From assembly GCA_013316825.1 (NCBI GenBank), contig WSLY01000012.1, positions 1 through 64,000 on the forward strand: a stretch of DNA of 64,000 nucleotides, written 5' to 3'. Origin of the DNA: Lachnospiraceae bacterium. Lineage in GTDB: Bacteria; Bacillota; Clostridia; Lachnospirales; Lachnospiraceae. Below, one piece after another: positions 1-10,172 of the stretch (position 1 is its first letter; every line of letters starts with the position of its first letter). Under the pieces are notes generated by a model, which saw nothing but the letters and a program-made list of their open reading frames with translations, had not been told where the DNA came from and made no database searches. A program made the position numbers and the translations under genes.

Positions 1-162
1 TTGCCAACGGAGAAACTTGCCTGATGTCCACACGCATGATGAAAGGGCTTTAAAGCAATTTTCAATACTGTCATCTTATTCACTCCACATATTTGTGTCT
101 GCTGTCCTAAACACAATTTTTGAGTTTTATCCTTATCTGGTTTCATTCATGTATTGTAATCC

Positions 163-211
163 TACACAAAAGGAAAACATGATTTATATACACAAAAGGA
201 AAACATGATTT
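163..211. repeat. Two direct copies of a 23-bp repeat upstream of the ileS promoter
   Basis: TACACAAAAGGAAAACATGA-type sequence occurs at 163-185 and again at 189-211, identical over 23 bp with a 26-bp period. The second copy ends three bases before the -35 hexamer at 215. Its placement could fit a regulator or UP-like site, but that is inference. Nothing else recognisable is seen in bases 1-162; the short ORF at 17-208 has no convincing ribosome binding site and is not called. Confidence 0.6.
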
Positions 212-214
212 TCC

Positions 215-243
215 TTGACAATTCCGCTTTCTCCACATATAAT
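215..243 (+). promoter_or_regulatory. Consensus sigma-A promoter for ileS
   Basis: A perfect TTGACA (215-220) and a perfect TATAAT (238-243) are separated by 17 bp. Transcription would start near 250, just before the T-box leader. Confidence 0.85.
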
Positions 244-262
244 TACCAATAAACAACAACAG

Positions 263-522
263 AAAGACTATGACGAAGACAGTAAGCAGTTTCCCAAAGT
301 TGCAGCGAGCCGGTGAGGGTGCAAGACCGGTATGAGTAGGAGATTGCGGAATATCACTTCCGAGTCGCGCGGGCAAAAAGCATCGCTCAGTAGTCCGTGA
401 CGGTATCCTGCCGTTATCGGGAACCATATAACTTCTGCTTAAGGAGCAGATGCAGAAGCGTATGTTGTAACAGGTGGTTTTACGGAGTTTTGAGCCCCGT
501 CCTTTTACGGACGGGGCTTTTT
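263..522 (+). promoter_or_regulatory. T-box leader (tRNA-Ile sensing) upstream of ileS
   Basis: The leader shows the usual T-box order: an AGTA motif in GACAGTAAGCAG near 280, a stem I upper arm around AGCGAGCCGGTGAGGGTGC, a specifier loop GGAATATCACTTCC with the Ile codon AUC at 353-355, the T-box core AACAGGTGGTTTTACGGA at 469-486, and an intrinsic terminator (AGCCCCGTCC/GGACGGGGCT plus a T-run) at 493-522. The UGGU bulge would pair with an A73 discriminator. In this class uncharged tRNA-Ile binding stabilises the antiterminator and allows ileS transcription. The core departs from the common GGTGGNACCGCG form, but position, specifier and terminator agree. Confidence 0.85.
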
Positions 523-546
523 GGTTCCGCATATTTTAATGGGATT

Positions 547-570
547 AGGGCTTTTGACATCCGAATCCTA
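547..570 (-). repeat. Dispersed GGATTCGGGTGTCAAAAGCCC-type repeat, copy 1
   Basis: AGGGCTTTTGACATCCGAATCC lies between the T-box terminator and ileS and is the reverse complement of the repeat seen at 10.8, 45.9, 47.3/47.5 and 63.4/63.5 kb. With the preceding GGATT it has a short inverted end (GGATT...AATCC). It would sit in the ileS mRNA leader downstream of the terminator. Confidence 0.65.
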
Positions 571-613
571 AGGCATTAGACAATTTAAAACAAAAAAGAG
601 AAAGGAAAAAGCC

Positions 614-3600
614 ATGTACAAAAAAGTATCTACGGATTTAAATTTTGTAGAAAGAGAAAAGCAGGTCGAGGCGTTTTGGAAGGAAAATGACATATTTAAA
701 AAGAGCATGGAGAGCCGGAAGGAAGGACCGGAGTATACCTTTTATGACGGACCGCCTACCGCGAACGGCAAACCTCATATCGGACATGTGCTGACCCGCG
801 TTATCAAGGATATGATTCCCAGATACCGTACCATGAAAGGGTATATGGTGCCGCGAAAGGCTGGCTGGGATACCCATGGGCTTCCGGTGGAAATCGAGGT
901 GGAAAAGCTGCTTGGGCTGGACGGCAAGGAGCAGATAGAAAATTACGGGCTGGAGCCTTTTATCAATAAGTGTAAGGAAAGTGTCTGGAAATATAAGGGC
1001 ATGTGGGAGGATTTCTCCGGTACCGTCGGTTTCTGGGCGGATATGGACAATCCCTACGTGACCTATCATGACGACTATATCGAGTCCGAGTGGTGGGCGC
1101 TTAAGGAAATCTGGGATAAAGGGCTGCTTTATAAGGGCTTTAAGATTGTGCCTTATTGTCCTCGCTGCGGCACGCCGCTTTCTTCTCAGGAAGTGGCGCA
1201 GGGCTACAAGGATGTAAAGGAACGATCCGCTGTGGCGCGTTTCAAGGTAAAGGGCGAGGATGCCTATATTCTGGCGTGGACGACGACGCCGTGGACGCTG
1301 CCCTCCAATGTGGCGCTCTGCGTCAATCCGACGGAAACCTATGCAAAGGTGAAGGCGGCGGACGGCTATACCTATTACATGGCGGAAGCGCTTCTTGACA
1401 CGGTTCTCGGCAGGCTTGGGAATGCAGAAGAGGGCGTAAAGGCATATGAAGTGCTGGAAACCATGCTGGGAAAAGCGTTGGAATATAAAGAGTACGAGCC
1501 GCTTTTTGACTGTGCGGCGGAAATTTGCAAAAAGCAGAATAAAAAAGCCCACTATGTAACTTGTGACAGTTATGTTACCTTGACGGACGGCACGGGCGTG
1601 GTACACATTGCGCCTGCGTTCGGTGAGGACGATGCCAAGGTAGGGCGTATCTATGACCTGCCCTTTGTACAGCTTGTGGACGGACAGGGAAATATGACGG
1701 CGGAGGCGCCCTTTGCAGGCACCTTTGTCAAAAAGGCGGACCCCATGATATTGAAAGCGCTGGAGGACGCGGGACTTTTGTTTGACGCGCCCAAATTTGA
1801 GCACAGCTATCCGCACTGCTGGCGCTGCGATACGCCGTTGATTTATTATGCAAGAGAGTCATGGTATATCAAAATGACCGACGTAAAAGAGGATTTGATA
1901 CGCAACAACAATACTATCAACTGGATTCCGGAGTCCATCGGCAAGGGACGCTTTGGGGATTGGCTGGAAAATATACAGGACTGGGCAATTTCCCGCAACC
2001 GTTACTGGGGTACGCCGCTCAATATCTGGGAGTGCGAGTGCGGATGCCAGTACTGTGTCGGAAGCCGCGAGGAGCTTGCGAAGATGAGCGGCAATCCGGA
2101 CGACGCGAAGGTAGAGCTGCACAGACCCTATATCGATGCCGTGACCATCAAATGTCCGGAGTGCGGTAAGGATATGCACAGAGTGCCGGAGGTTATCGAC
2201 TGCTGGTTTGATTCCGGCGCCATGCCTTTTGCACAGCATCACTATCCTTTTGAGAACAAGGAGCTGTTTGAAAAGCAATTTCCCGCACAGTTTATTTCGG
2301 AGGCGGTGGACCAGACAAGAGGCTGGTTCTATTCCCTGCTTGCAGAATCGACCCTGCTCTTCAACAAAGCGCCTTATGAGAATGTCATAGTACTGGGGCA
2401 TGTGCAGGACGAAAACGGGCAGAAGATGAGCAAGTCCAAAGGAAATGCGGTGGACCCGTTTGACGCGCTGGAAACCTATGGCGCAGATGCAATCCGCTGG
2501 TATTTCTACATCAATTCTGCGCCATGGCTGCCGAACCGTTTTCATGGCAGGGCAGTACAGGAAGGACAGCGCAAATTTATGGGCACGCTCTGGAATACCT
2601 ATGCGTTCTTTGTACTGTACGCTAATATAGATGATTTTGACGCGTCGAAGTATACGCTCGCCTACGATAAGCTTGCCGTTATGGATAAATGGCTGCTTTC
2701 CAAGCTGAACAGCGTTGTGGCAGAGGTAGACGGGGATTTGGAGAACTATCGGATTCCCGAAGCGGCAAGAGCGCTGCAGGATTTTGTGGATGATATGAGC
2801 AACTGGTATGTCAGAAGGAGCCGTGAGCGCTTTTGGGCAAAGGGTATGGAGCAGGATAAAATCAATGCGTACATGACGCTTTACACGGCGTTAGTTACCA
2901 TCAGCAAGGCAGCGGCGCCCATGATACCGTTTATGACGGAGGACATTTACCAGAATCTGGTGAGAAGCGTGGACACGGCGGCGCCGGAGAGTATACATTT
3001 GTGTGATTTCCCGAAGGCAGATACCGCTTTGATAGATAAGAAGCTGGAAGAGGATATGGAGACCGCGCTGAGGGCAGTGGTGATGGGACGCGCCTGCCGC
3101 AATACGGCAAATATCAAAAACCGGCAGCCGATAAGCACCATGTTTGTCAAGACAGAGCATGGGCTGACTGATTTTTATAAGGATATTATTGCAGAAGAGC
3201 TTAATGTGAAAGAAGTGCGGTTTACGGAGGACGTGCGGGAATTTACCTCCTATATCTTCAAACCCCAGCTTAAGACAGTCGGTCCCAAATACGGAAAGCT
3301 GCTCGGCAGTATCCAAAAAACACTTGCTTCCCTTGACGGCAATGCGGCGATGGATGAGCTGCGGGCACAGGGCGCGCTGAATTTTATGGCGGGAGACAGC
3401 AAGGTGGTGCTGGCGGAAGAAGATTTGCTGATTGAGATGACCCAGAAGGAGGGGTATGTGACGGAGAGTGACAACCGCATGACGGTGGTACTTGACACAA
3501 ACCTGACGGACGAACTGGTGGAGGAAGGCTTTGTGCTAGAGGTTATCAGCAAAATCCAGACCATGCGCAAGGAAGCTGACTTTGAGGTGACTGACCGTAT

Positions 3601-3781
3601 CAGGGTATCCTTTGCAGGCAATGAAAAGGTGGCAGATATTGCGCTGCGCAACAGGGAAACGATTGCTGCAAAAGTGCTTGCAGAGACAATGACGGCGGGT
3701 GAAAATTTTGCCGTGTCAAAGGAATGGAATGTAAACGGAGAAAATGTTACGATTTCTGTGGAAAGAGTTGCAAACAAATAG
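614..3781 (+). CDS. ileS: Isoleucyl-tRNA synthetase
   Basis: This class I aminoacyl-tRNA synthetase charges tRNA-Ile with isoleucine in the cytoplasm. HIGH is intact at residues about 55-58 (GKPHIGHVLTR) and KMSKS at about 604-608 (GQKMSKSKGN). A CPRCG zinc-type motif lies near residue 183 and the editing (CP1) region fills the middle. The protein has 1055 residues, longer than the roughly 920-940 of the common bacterial form and like the longer IleRS2/eukaryote-like clade; members of that clade can be less sensitive to mupirocin, which is inference here. The ATG follows GAGAAAGGAAAAAGCC. A T-box with an AUC specifier directly upstream supports the identity independently. Confidence 0.97.
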   Translation: MYKKVSTDLNFVEREKQVEAFWKENDIFKKSMESRKEGPEYTFYDGPPTANGKPHIGHVLTRVIKDMIPRYRTMKGYMVPRKAGWDTHGLPVEIEVEKLLGLDGKEQIENYGLEPFINKCKESVWKYKGMWEDFSGTVGFWADMDNPYVTYHDDYIESEWWALKEIWDKGLLYKGFKIVPYCPRCGTPLSSQEVAQGYKDVKERSAVARFKVKGEDAYILAWTTTPWTLPSNVALCVNPTETYAKVKAADGYTYYMAEALLDTVLGRLGNAEEGVKAYEVLETMLGKALEYKEYEPLFDCAAEICKKQNKKAHYVTCDSYVTLTDGTGVVHIAPAFGEDDAKVGRIYDLPFVQLVDGQGNMTAEAPFAGTFVKKADPMILKALEDAGLLFDAPKFEHSYPHCWRCDTPLIYYARESWYIKMTDVKEDLIRNNNTINWIPESIGKGRFGDWLENIQDWAISRNRYWGTPLNIWECECGCQYCVGSREELAKMSGNPDDAKVELHRPYIDAVTIKCPECGKDMHRVPEVIDCWFDSGAMPFAQHHYPFENKELFEKQFPAQFISEAVDQTRGWFYSLLAESTLLFNKAPYENVIVLGHVQDENGQKMSKSKGNAVDPFDALETYGADAIRWYFYINSAPWLPNRFHGRAVQEGQRKFMGTLWNTYAFFVLYANIDDFDASKYTLAYDKLAVMDKWLLSKLNSVVAEVDGDLENYRIPEAARALQDFVDDMSNWYVRRSRERFWAKGMEQDKINAYMTLYTALVTISKAAAPMIPFMTEDIYQNLVRSVDTAAPESIHLCDFPKADTALIDKKLEEDMETALRAVVMGRACRNTANIKNRQPISTMFVKTEHGLTDFYKDIIAEELNVKEVRFTEDVREFTSYIFKPQLKTVGPKYGKLLGSIQKTLASLDGNAAMDELRAQGALNFMAGDSKVVLAEEDLLIEMTQKEGYVTESDNRMTVVLDTNLTDELVEEGFVLEVISKIQTMRKEADFEVTDRIRVSFAGNEKVADIALRNRETIAAKVLAETMTAGENFAVSKEWNVNGENVTISVERVANK

Positions 3782-3802
3782 TATAATACAGTTAGTTATG
3801 AA

Positions 3803-3828
3803 AAGCGGCAGGTGTAAGCGCCTGCCTC
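3803..3828 (+). other. Small hairpin between ileS and glgP
   Basis: GGCAGG...CCTGCC forms a short stem in the 81-bp gap after ileS. No T-run follows, so it may be a weak terminator or an mRNA-processing structure; transcription could continue into glgP. Confidence 0.35.
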
Positions 3829-3862
3829 AAAACGAAGACAACAAGCATGAGGAGGACAGAAT

Positions 3863-6346
3863 ATGCTGAAAAGCAAGGTAAAGTTTGACAAGGAATTGTT
3901 TAAAAGAAGCGTTCTGTACAATATAAAAACCCTGTACAGAAAGACTTTGGAGGAGGCAACGCAGCAGCAGATATTTCAGGCGGTATGTTATGCTGTGAAG
4001 GATCAGATTGTGGACTGCTGGATGGAGACTCAGAGGGAGTACGATAAGCAGGACCCGAAGACGGTATATTACCTTTCCATGGAGTTCCTGATGGGGCGTG
4101 CACTGGGCAATAATCTTATCAACATGCAGGCGTACAAGCCGGTCAAGGAAGCTTTGACAGAGCTTGGACTGGATTTGAATTTTGTTGAGGATGCGGAGCC
4201 GGATGCGGCGCTGGGCAACGGGGGATTAGGACGTCTGGCTGCTTGCTTTTTGGATTCTCTTGCCACGCTTGGATATCCTGCATATGGCTGCGGAATCCGC
4301 TACCGTTACGGCATGTTTAAACAGGAAATCAGGGATGGCTATCAGGTAGAAGTACCGGATGTGTGGCTGGAAAACGGCAATCCGTTTGAACTGCGCCGTC
4401 CTGAATATGCGCAGGAAGTAAAATTTGGCGGTTATGTCAATGTGCGCACGGATGAGAAAGGCAGAAACCATTTCTTTCAGGAGGGCTATCAGTCCGTAAA
4501 GGCGATTCCTTACGACCTGCCTATCGTCGGCTACGGCAACGGCATTGTAAATACCCTGCGTATTTGGGATGCAGAGCCCATTGAATGCTTCCAGCTTGAT
4601 TCCTTTGATAAGGGCGATTACCAAAAGGCGGTGGAGCAGCAGAATCTGGCGCGTAATATTGTAGAGGTGCTCTATCCTAACGACAACCACTATGCGGGTA
4701 AAGAGCTTCGCTTAAAGCAGCAGTATTTCTTTATCTCGGCATCCGTGCAGCGGGCAGTTGCAAAATACATGAAGAAGCATGATGACATCAGGAAGTTCCA
4801 TGAAAAGGTAACGTTCCAGCTCAATGATACCCACCCGACGGTTGCGATAGCGGAGCTTATGCGTATCCTCATGGATGATTATGATTTAGAGTGGGATGAG
4901 GCATGGGAAGTCACTACAAAAACCTGCGCATACACGAACCATACGATTATGGCAGAAGCATTGGAAAAATGGCCGATTGAGCTGTTTTCCCGCCTGCTGC
5001 CCCGTATTTACCAGATTGTAGAAGAGATTAACCGCCGCTTTGTAAATAAGGTTGCCGCGATGTACCCCGGCAATCAGGACAAAATCAACAAGATGGCGAT
5101 TGTCTACAACGGACAGGTGCATATGGCGCATCTTGCCATTGTAGCGGGCTATTCCGTCAACGGTGTGGCAAAGCTGCATACGGAGATATTAAAGCATCAG
5201 GAATTAAAGGATTTCTACGAAATGATGCCGGAGAAATTCAACAACAAGACCAACGGCATCACCCAGAGAAGATTTCTGCTTCACGGCAACCCGCTGCTTG
5301 CAGACTGGGTGACGGAGCATATTGGTTCCGAGTGGATTACCGATTTGCCTCAGATTGCAAAGATGAAGATTTACGCCGACGACAAGAAGGCGCAGCAGGA
5401 GTTTATGAATATCAAATACCGCAACAAGGTGCGCCTCGCTCAGTATATTTTAGAGCACAACGGCGTGGAGGTAAATCCCCGTTCCATTTTCGACGTACAG
5501 GTAAAGAGACTGCATGAGTATAAGAGACAGCTCTTAAATATCCTGCACGTGATGTATCTGTACAATGAGTTGAAAGAGCATCCGGATATGGACTTTTACC
5601 CCCGCACCTTTATCTTCGGTGCGAAAGCAGCGGCAGGCTACCGCAATGCGAAGCTTACCATCAAATTAATCAATGCGGTGGCGGACGTAATTAATAACGA
5701 TGCCACCATTGGCGGTAAGATGAAGGTGGTATTTATTGAAAATTATCGTGTTTCCAATGCGGAGATGATTTTTGCGGCGGCAGATGTTTCCGAGCAGATT
5801 TCGACTGCAAGCAAAGAGGCTTCCGGTACCGGTAATATGAAGTTTATGCTAAACGGCGCCCTGACTATCGGCACCATGGACGGCGCAAATGTGGAAATCG
5901 TGGAAGAAGTCGGCGAGGAGAATGCCTTTATCTTTGGTCTTTCCTCCGACGAGGTAATTCACTATGAAAATTATGGCGGTTACAATCCCATGGAAATTTT
6001 CAACAATGATCAGGATATCCGCAAGGTGCTGATGCAGTTGATCAACGGCACCTATGCCCCGGGCGATACGGAGCTGTTCAGAACCTTGTACAATTCCCTG
6101 CTCAATACCCAGAGTACTTCCAAGGCGGATACCTACTTTATTCTGAAGGATTTCAGGTCCTATGCGGAAGCACAGAAAAAGGTAGAAGCAGCGTACAGGA
6201 ACGAAGCTGGCTGGGCAAGGAGCGCCATCTTAAATATGGCGAGCTCAGGCAAGTTTACTTCTGACAGAACCATTCAGGAGTATGTGGATGATATCTGGCA
6301 TTTGGATAAGGTCGTGCTTTCTGAAAAAGCATTGGCAAGAAAGTAA
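3863..6346 (+). CDS. glgP: Glycogen/maltodextrin phosphorylase
   Basis: This GT35-family phosphorylase releases glucose 1-phosphate from alpha-1,4-glucans in the cytoplasm. At 827 residues it matches the family length. The pyridoxal-phosphate lysine lies in EASGTGNMKFMLNG (about K660), and the conserved N-terminal YYLSMEFLMGR and GNGGLGRLAACFLDS blocks are present. The start follows AGGAGGACAGAAT. It is separated from the next gene by an intrinsic terminator. Other glycogen genes are not in the window, so the precise substrate (glycogen or maltodextrin) is not decided. Confidence 0.95.
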   Translation: MLKSKVKFDKELFKRSVLYNIKTLYRKTLEEATQQQIFQAVCYAVKDQIVDCWMETQREYDKQDPKTVYYLSMEFLMGRALGNNLINMQAYKPVKEALTELGLDLNFVEDAEPDAALGNGGLGRLAACFLDSLATLGYPAYGCGIRYRYGMFKQEIRDGYQVEVPDVWLENGNPFELRRPEYAQEVKFGGYVNVRTDEKGRNHFFQEGYQSVKAIPYDLPIVGYGNGIVNTLRIWDAEPIECFQLDSFDKGDYQKAVEQQNLARNIVEVLYPNDNHYAGKELRLKQQYFFISASVQRAVAKYMKKHDDIRKFHEKVTFQLNDTHPTVAIAELMRILMDDYDLEWDEAWEVTTKTCAYTNHTIMAEALEKWPIELFSRLLPRIYQIVEEINRRFVNKVAAMYPGNQDKINKMAIVYNGQVHMAHLAIVAGYSVNGVAKLHTEILKHQELKDFYEMMPEKFNNKTNGITQRRFLLHGNPLLADWVTEHIGSEWITDLPQIAKMKIYADDKKAQQEFMNIKYRNKVRLAQYILEHNGVEVNPRSIFDVQVKRLHEYKRQLLNILHVMYLYNELKEHPDMDFYPRTFIFGAKAAAGYRNAKLTIKLINAVADVINNDATIGGKMKVVFIENYRVSNAEMIFAAADVSEQISTASKEASGTGNMKFMLNGALTIGTMDGANVEIVEEVGEENAFIFGLSSDEVIHYENYGGYNPMEIFNNDQDIRKVLMQLINGTYAPGDTELFRTLYNSLLNTQSTSKADTYFILKDFRSYAEAQKKVEAAYRNEAGWARSAILNMASSGKFTSDRTIQEYVDDIWHLDKVVLSEKALARK

Positions 6347-6356
6347 GGAAAGGTAA

Positions 6357-6394
6357 GATAACCGCCCGGTTTGCACTGTGGCGGTTATCTTTAT
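6357..6394 (+). terminator. Intrinsic terminator after glgP
   Basis: GATAACCGCC and GGCGGTTATC form a perfect 10-bp stem around a 13-nt loop, followed by TTTAT. It lies 11 bp after the glgP stop. Confidence 0.8.
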
Positions 6395-6468
6395 AAGGTT
6401 TTCTGCCGTGCCGCTAAGACAGCGGTATCAGAGAGGCGGCAGAGAATGTTTTTGCTGGGAGGACGGAT

Positions 6469-7761
6469 ATGTTTTCGAAAAGGAAAAAAGGAATCGCAGT
6501 GTTTTTGACGGCGTTACTGCTGCTCGCCGGCTGCGGAAAAGAGCAGGCAGCCATGGCGGGAGCCGGCGGACAGGAGCAGGCAGCCATGACAGGAGCCGCA
6601 GCCGGCGGCGAGATGAGGGGAAGCGGATTGGTAAATAAGGCAGCGGTTTCTGCTGCGCCGCTTTCTGACGGGCTGGAAAGCTCTGCCTTTTCGCTGCGGG
6701 AAGAAATGAAAGTATTGGCGACACCGGAAGTAACATTGGTGATGGTGGGCGATATCCTGATGCACATGCCGGTCAACAACAGCGGCAGGCTGGCGGATGG
6801 CAGCAGGAATTTTGACCACCTTTTTACCTATACGAAAGATATGATAGAAGCGGCTGACATTGCCATTGTGAATCAGGAGGTGATATTGGGAGGACCGGAG
6901 CTCGGCATTTCCGGCTATCCCAGATTCAACACCTACTATGAAGTAGGGGATGCACTGGTGAATGCAGGTTTTGACGTGATTCTGCATGCGACGAACCACA
7001 GCCTTGACAGGGGACGGGAGGGCATAGAAAATTGTCTTGCTTTTTGGGAAGAGCATTATCCCGATATTGCGGTTGTGGGGATTTACGACAGCAAAGAAAA
7101 ACAGGATGAGATTTATGTCTGTGAGCAGGAGGGTATTAAAATAGCAATTTTGAATTATACCTACGGAACCAACGGGCTGCCTTTTCCTGCCGGTATGCCT
7201 TATGCGGTCAATCTTCTGGACAGGGAGAGAATTGCATCAGATGTGGCACGCGCGAAGGAGATAGCGGATTTTGTGGTGCTATGCCCTCACTGGGGAACGG
7301 AATATGTATTGGAGGAGAGCCAGAACCAACGGGACTGGGCGGCGTTTTTTATGGAGTGCGGCGTGGATTTGGTAATTGGTACGCATCCCCATGTAATCGA
7401 GCCGGTGGAAATGCTTTATGACGAGAATGGCAATGAGATGCTCGTGTACTATTCTCTGGGCAATTATGTCAATGCCACGGCAGGAGAGGACAGTGATATC
7501 GGGACGCGGATGCTTGGCGCAATGGCGACCGTTACCATTTCCCGCAATGCGGACGGAGAGGTATACATTAAGGAGTACGGCGCAGAGCCCTTGGTAACTT
7601 ATTTTTCCGCGGACAGAAAAACCGTACTGGTCTATCCCATGGATGCGTTTACGGATGAGATGGCGGCTGACAGCTTTACAATCAAGCGGGACAAGGATTT
7701 TAGTCCGGCTTACTGTCAGGAGATTTGGGAGCAGGTATTTGGGGACTTGCAGATAGGATAA
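6469..7761 (+). CDS. CapA-family lipoprotein (metallophosphatase fold)
   Basis: A secreted lipoprotein of 430 residues: MFSKRKKGI, a hydrophobic core, then a lipobox LLAGC at about residues 18-22. Residues about 80-370 carry the CapA/PgsA metallophosphatase-like pattern, with VMVGDILMH near the start, HATNHSLDRG, LCPHWGTEY and GTHPHVIEP, which are the expected metal-binding His/Asp/Asn positions. CapA proteins take part in poly-gamma-glutamate capsule synthesis, but many clostridial members stand alone as here and have unknown substrates. Just after the lipobox the sequence repeats itself (EQAAMAGAGGQ / EQAAMTGAAAGG), probably by a short tandem duplication in the linker. The start has GGGAGGACGGAT before it. 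Confidence 0.85.
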   Translation: MFSKRKKGIAVFLTALLLLAGCGKEQAAMAGAGGQEQAAMTGAAAGGEMRGSGLVNKAAVSAAPLSDGLESSAFSLREEMKVLATPEVTLVMVGDILMHMPVNNSGRLADGSRNFDHLFTYTKDMIEAADIAIVNQEVILGGPELGISGYPRFNTYYEVGDALVNAGFDVILHATNHSLDRGREGIENCLAFWEEHYPDIAVVGIYDSKEKQDEIYVCEQEGIKIAILNYTYGTNGLPFPAGMPYAVNLLDRERIASDVARAKEIADFVVLCPHWGTEYVLEESQNQRDWAAFFMECGVDLVIGTHPHVIEPVEMLYDENGNEMLVYYSLGNYVNATAGEDSDIGTRMLGAMATVTISRNADGEVYIKEYGAEPLVTYFSADRKTVLVYPMDAFTDEMAADSFTIKRDKDFSPAYCQEIWEQVFGDLQIG

Positions 7762-7779
7762 GATAGTTTTGTCATGCGG

Positions 7780-7808
7780 TTGCGTAAGCGGAAACTTTCC
7801 TTTATAAT
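7780..7808 (+). promoter_or_regulatory. Promoter for the aconitase-family hydratase
   Basis: TTGCGT at 7780-7785 and TATAAT at 7803-7808, spacer 17 bp, 73 bp upstream of the start codon. Confidence 0.65.
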
Positions 7809-7880
7809 AAAAACGTAAAATTTGCAAAACAAACGAAGCTGCCCTATGAAGGGAGCAGGCGGCAGAACGGGAGGCTAAAT

Positions 7881-10169
7881 ATGATTCAGTTATTACAGGG
7901 CGGCGCTTATCTTGTGGGCGGTACGCAGATTATCGAGGACACACAGGAAGCGGCGCTTGCCATTGCGCATAAAACAGGAAAAAAGGTGACGAAAAAGGAG
8001 GCGGCAAAGCAGACTATTGCCTACGGTATTTTGGAGAGCCACAATACCTCCGGCAATATGGACAAGCTGAAGATTCGGTTCGACAAGCTGACAAGTCATG
8101 ACATTACCTTTGTAGGCATTATCCAGACGGCAAGGGCTTCGGGGCTTACCAAATTTCCGGTGCCTTATGTACTGACGAACTGCCACAATTCCCTTTGTGC
8201 GGTGGGCGGCACCATCAATGAAGATGACCACATGTTTGGACTTACCTGTGCTAAGAAGTACGGCGGCGTCTACGTGCCGCCTCATCAGGCGGTGATTCAC
8301 CAGTTTGCAAGGGAGATGCTTGCAGGCGGCGGCAGCATGATTTTGGGCTCTGATTCCCATACGCGGTACGGTGCATTGGGGACCATGGCAATGGGCGAGG
8401 GCGGACCGGAGCTGGTAAAACAGCTTTTGAATCAGACCTATGACATCAATATGCCTGAGGTGGTAGGCGTTTATCTGACGGGTGAGCCGGTAAAAGGCGT
8501 AGGACCGCAGGACGTTGCACTGGCGATTATCGGCGCAGTATTTCAAAACGGCTATGTGAAAAATAAGGTGATGGAGTTTGTAGGACCCGGGGTTGCTTCC
8601 CTGAGCGCAGACTTCCGTATTGGCATCGATGTGATGACGACGGAGACCACCTGCCTTTCTTCCATCTGGCAGACGGATGCGGCAGTGGAAGAATTTTATG
8701 AGATTCACGGCAGAAAGGCTGATTATAAGGAGCTTATGCCTGGCGAGGTATCCTATTATGACGGCATGATAATTGTGGATTTGGCAAAAATCAGGCCGAT
8801 GATAGCCATGCCTTTCCATCCCAGCAACACGTATACGATTGAAGAGCTGAATGCCAATTTGTCGGATATTCTTGATGAGACGGAAAAACGGGCGCAGGTG
8901 AGTCTTGACGGCGCAGTAGCGTTTTCCTTAAAGGATAAGGTGCGCGACGGAAAGTTCTATGTGGATCAGGGGATTATTGCAGGCTGTGCAGGCGGCGGTT
9001 TTGAAAACATCTGCGCGGCGGCGGATATTTTGAAGGGCAGTTACATTGGAGCGGAGGGCTTTACCTTAAGTGTGTATCCTGCTTCCATGCCTGTATATAT
9101 GGAGCTGATTCGAAACGGATGTGCCGCTTCCATTTTGGAGACGGGCGCGGTGATGAAGACTGCCTTCTGCGGTCCCTGCTTTGGCGCAGGAGATACGCCG
9201 GCGCATAATGCGTTCAGTATCCGCCATTCTACAAGGAATTTCCCCAACAGGGAAGGTTCCAAGCTGCAGAGCGGACAGATTGCTTCCGTGGCGCTTATGG
9301 ATGCGCGCTCTATTGCGGCGACGGCTGCAAATAAGGGTGTGCTGACACCGGCGACGGCGTTTGACGGTGACTTTAATCGTTATCAATATCATTTTGACAG
9401 TAATATTTATGCAAACCGTGTGTTTGACTCTCATGGTGTGGCGGACCCGTCTGTGGAAATTCAGTTTGGTCCCAATATCAAGGACTGGCCTGCCATGGGC
9501 GAATTGCCGGAAAATCTGGTATTGCAGGTGGTTTCCGAAATCCACGATCCGGTAACGACCACGGACGAGCTGATTCCCTCCGGCGAGACCTCTTCCTACC
9601 GCTCCAATCCGCTTGGTCTGGCGGAATTTACCTTGAGCCGCAAGGACCCGCAGTATGTGGGGCGTGCAAAGGAGATTCAGAAGGCGGAGAAGGAAAGAAC
9701 GGCTGGCGGTCATCCCTGCGGCGTTATTCCTGAGCTTAAAGATGTGATGGGTGTGATAAAGAAAACCTTTGCAGATGTAAGCCACACGAATACGGGATTT
9801 GGCTCCACGATATTTGCGGTGAAGCCCGGGGACGGCTCCGCGCGTGAGCAGGCGGCTTCCTGTCAAAAGGTATTGGGCGGCTGGGCAAATATTGCCAATG
9901 AATACGCGACCAAGAGATACCGCTCCAACCTGATTAACTGGGGTATGCTTCCCTTCCTGATTGAGGAAGGAGAGCTTCCGTTCTCCAATCTGGATTACCT
10001 GTTTATACCGCAAATTAAAAAAGCGGTGGAGGAGAAATGGGATGAAATCAAGGCGTATACAGTAGAAAAGGAAGAACTGAAGGAGTTTACTCTTCGTCTT
10101 GGAGAACTGACAAAGGAGGAAAGAGAAATTATTTTAAAAGGGTGCCTGATTAATTACAATAGAGTATAG
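7881..10169 (+). CDS. Aconitase-family hydratase (YbhJ-like)
   Basis: A 762-residue member of the aconitase/isopropylmalate isomerase superfamily. The three [4Fe-4S] ligands can be placed at C369 (AGCAGGG), C430 and C433 (FCGPCFG), with the family spacing of about 60 and 3. The swivel domain is at the C-terminus (after about residue 600). Length and overall form resemble E. coli YbhJ and clostridial proteins labelled 'hydratase' more than AcnA or AcnB, so the substrate is uncertain: citrate/isocitrate or a related hydroxy-acid. The gene stands alone with its own promoter and no citrate synthase or isocitrate dehydrogenase beside it. The start follows GGGAGGCTAAAT. Confidence 0.85.
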   Translation: MIQLLQGGAYLVGGTQIIEDTQEAALAIAHKTGKKVTKKEAAKQTIAYGILESHNTSGNMDKLKIRFDKLTSHDITFVGIIQTARASGLTKFPVPYVLTNCHNSLCAVGGTINEDDHMFGLTCAKKYGGVYVPPHQAVIHQFAREMLAGGGSMILGSDSHTRYGALGTMAMGEGGPELVKQLLNQTYDINMPEVVGVYLTGEPVKGVGPQDVALAIIGAVFQNGYVKNKVMEFVGPGVASLSADFRIGIDVMTTETTCLSSIWQTDAAVEEFYEIHGRKADYKELMPGEVSYYDGMIIVDLAKIRPMIAMPFHPSNTYTIEELNANLSDILDETEKRAQVSLDGAVAFSLKDKVRDGKFYVDQGIIAGCAGGGFENICAAADILKGSYIGAEGFTLSVYPASMPVYMELIRNGCAASILETGAVMKTAFCGPCFGAGDTPAHNAFSIRHSTRNFPNREGSKLQSGQIASVALMDARSIAATAANKGVLTPATAFDGDFNRYQYHFDSNIYANRVFDSHGVADPSVEIQFGPNIKDWPAMGELPENLVLQVVSEIHDPVTTTDELIPSGETSSYRSNPLGLAEFTLSRKDPQYVGRAKEIQKAEKERTAGGHPCGVIPELKDVMGVIKKTFADVSHTNTGFGSTIFAVKPGDGSAREQAASCQKVLGGWANIANEYATKRYRSNLINWGMLPFLIEEGELPFSNLDYLFIPQIKKAVEEKWDEIKAYTVEKEELKEFTLRLGELTKEEREIILKGCLINYNRV

Positions 10170-10172
10170 CAG

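Noticed and set aside
17-208. 63-residue ORF at the left edge
   Set aside because: No ribosome binding site, no protein-like composition and it runs over the 23-bp direct repeats.
541-580. Target duplication at repeat copy 1
   Set aside because: GCAT appears on both sides but the remaining bases do not match over 8-10 positions.
638-1816. Long minus-strand ORF inside ileS
   Set aside because: Shadow of the ileS reading frame; no start signals and no family resemblance. The same holds for the long shadows at 1859-2545, 7893-8819, 9066-10013, 42441-43088 and others.
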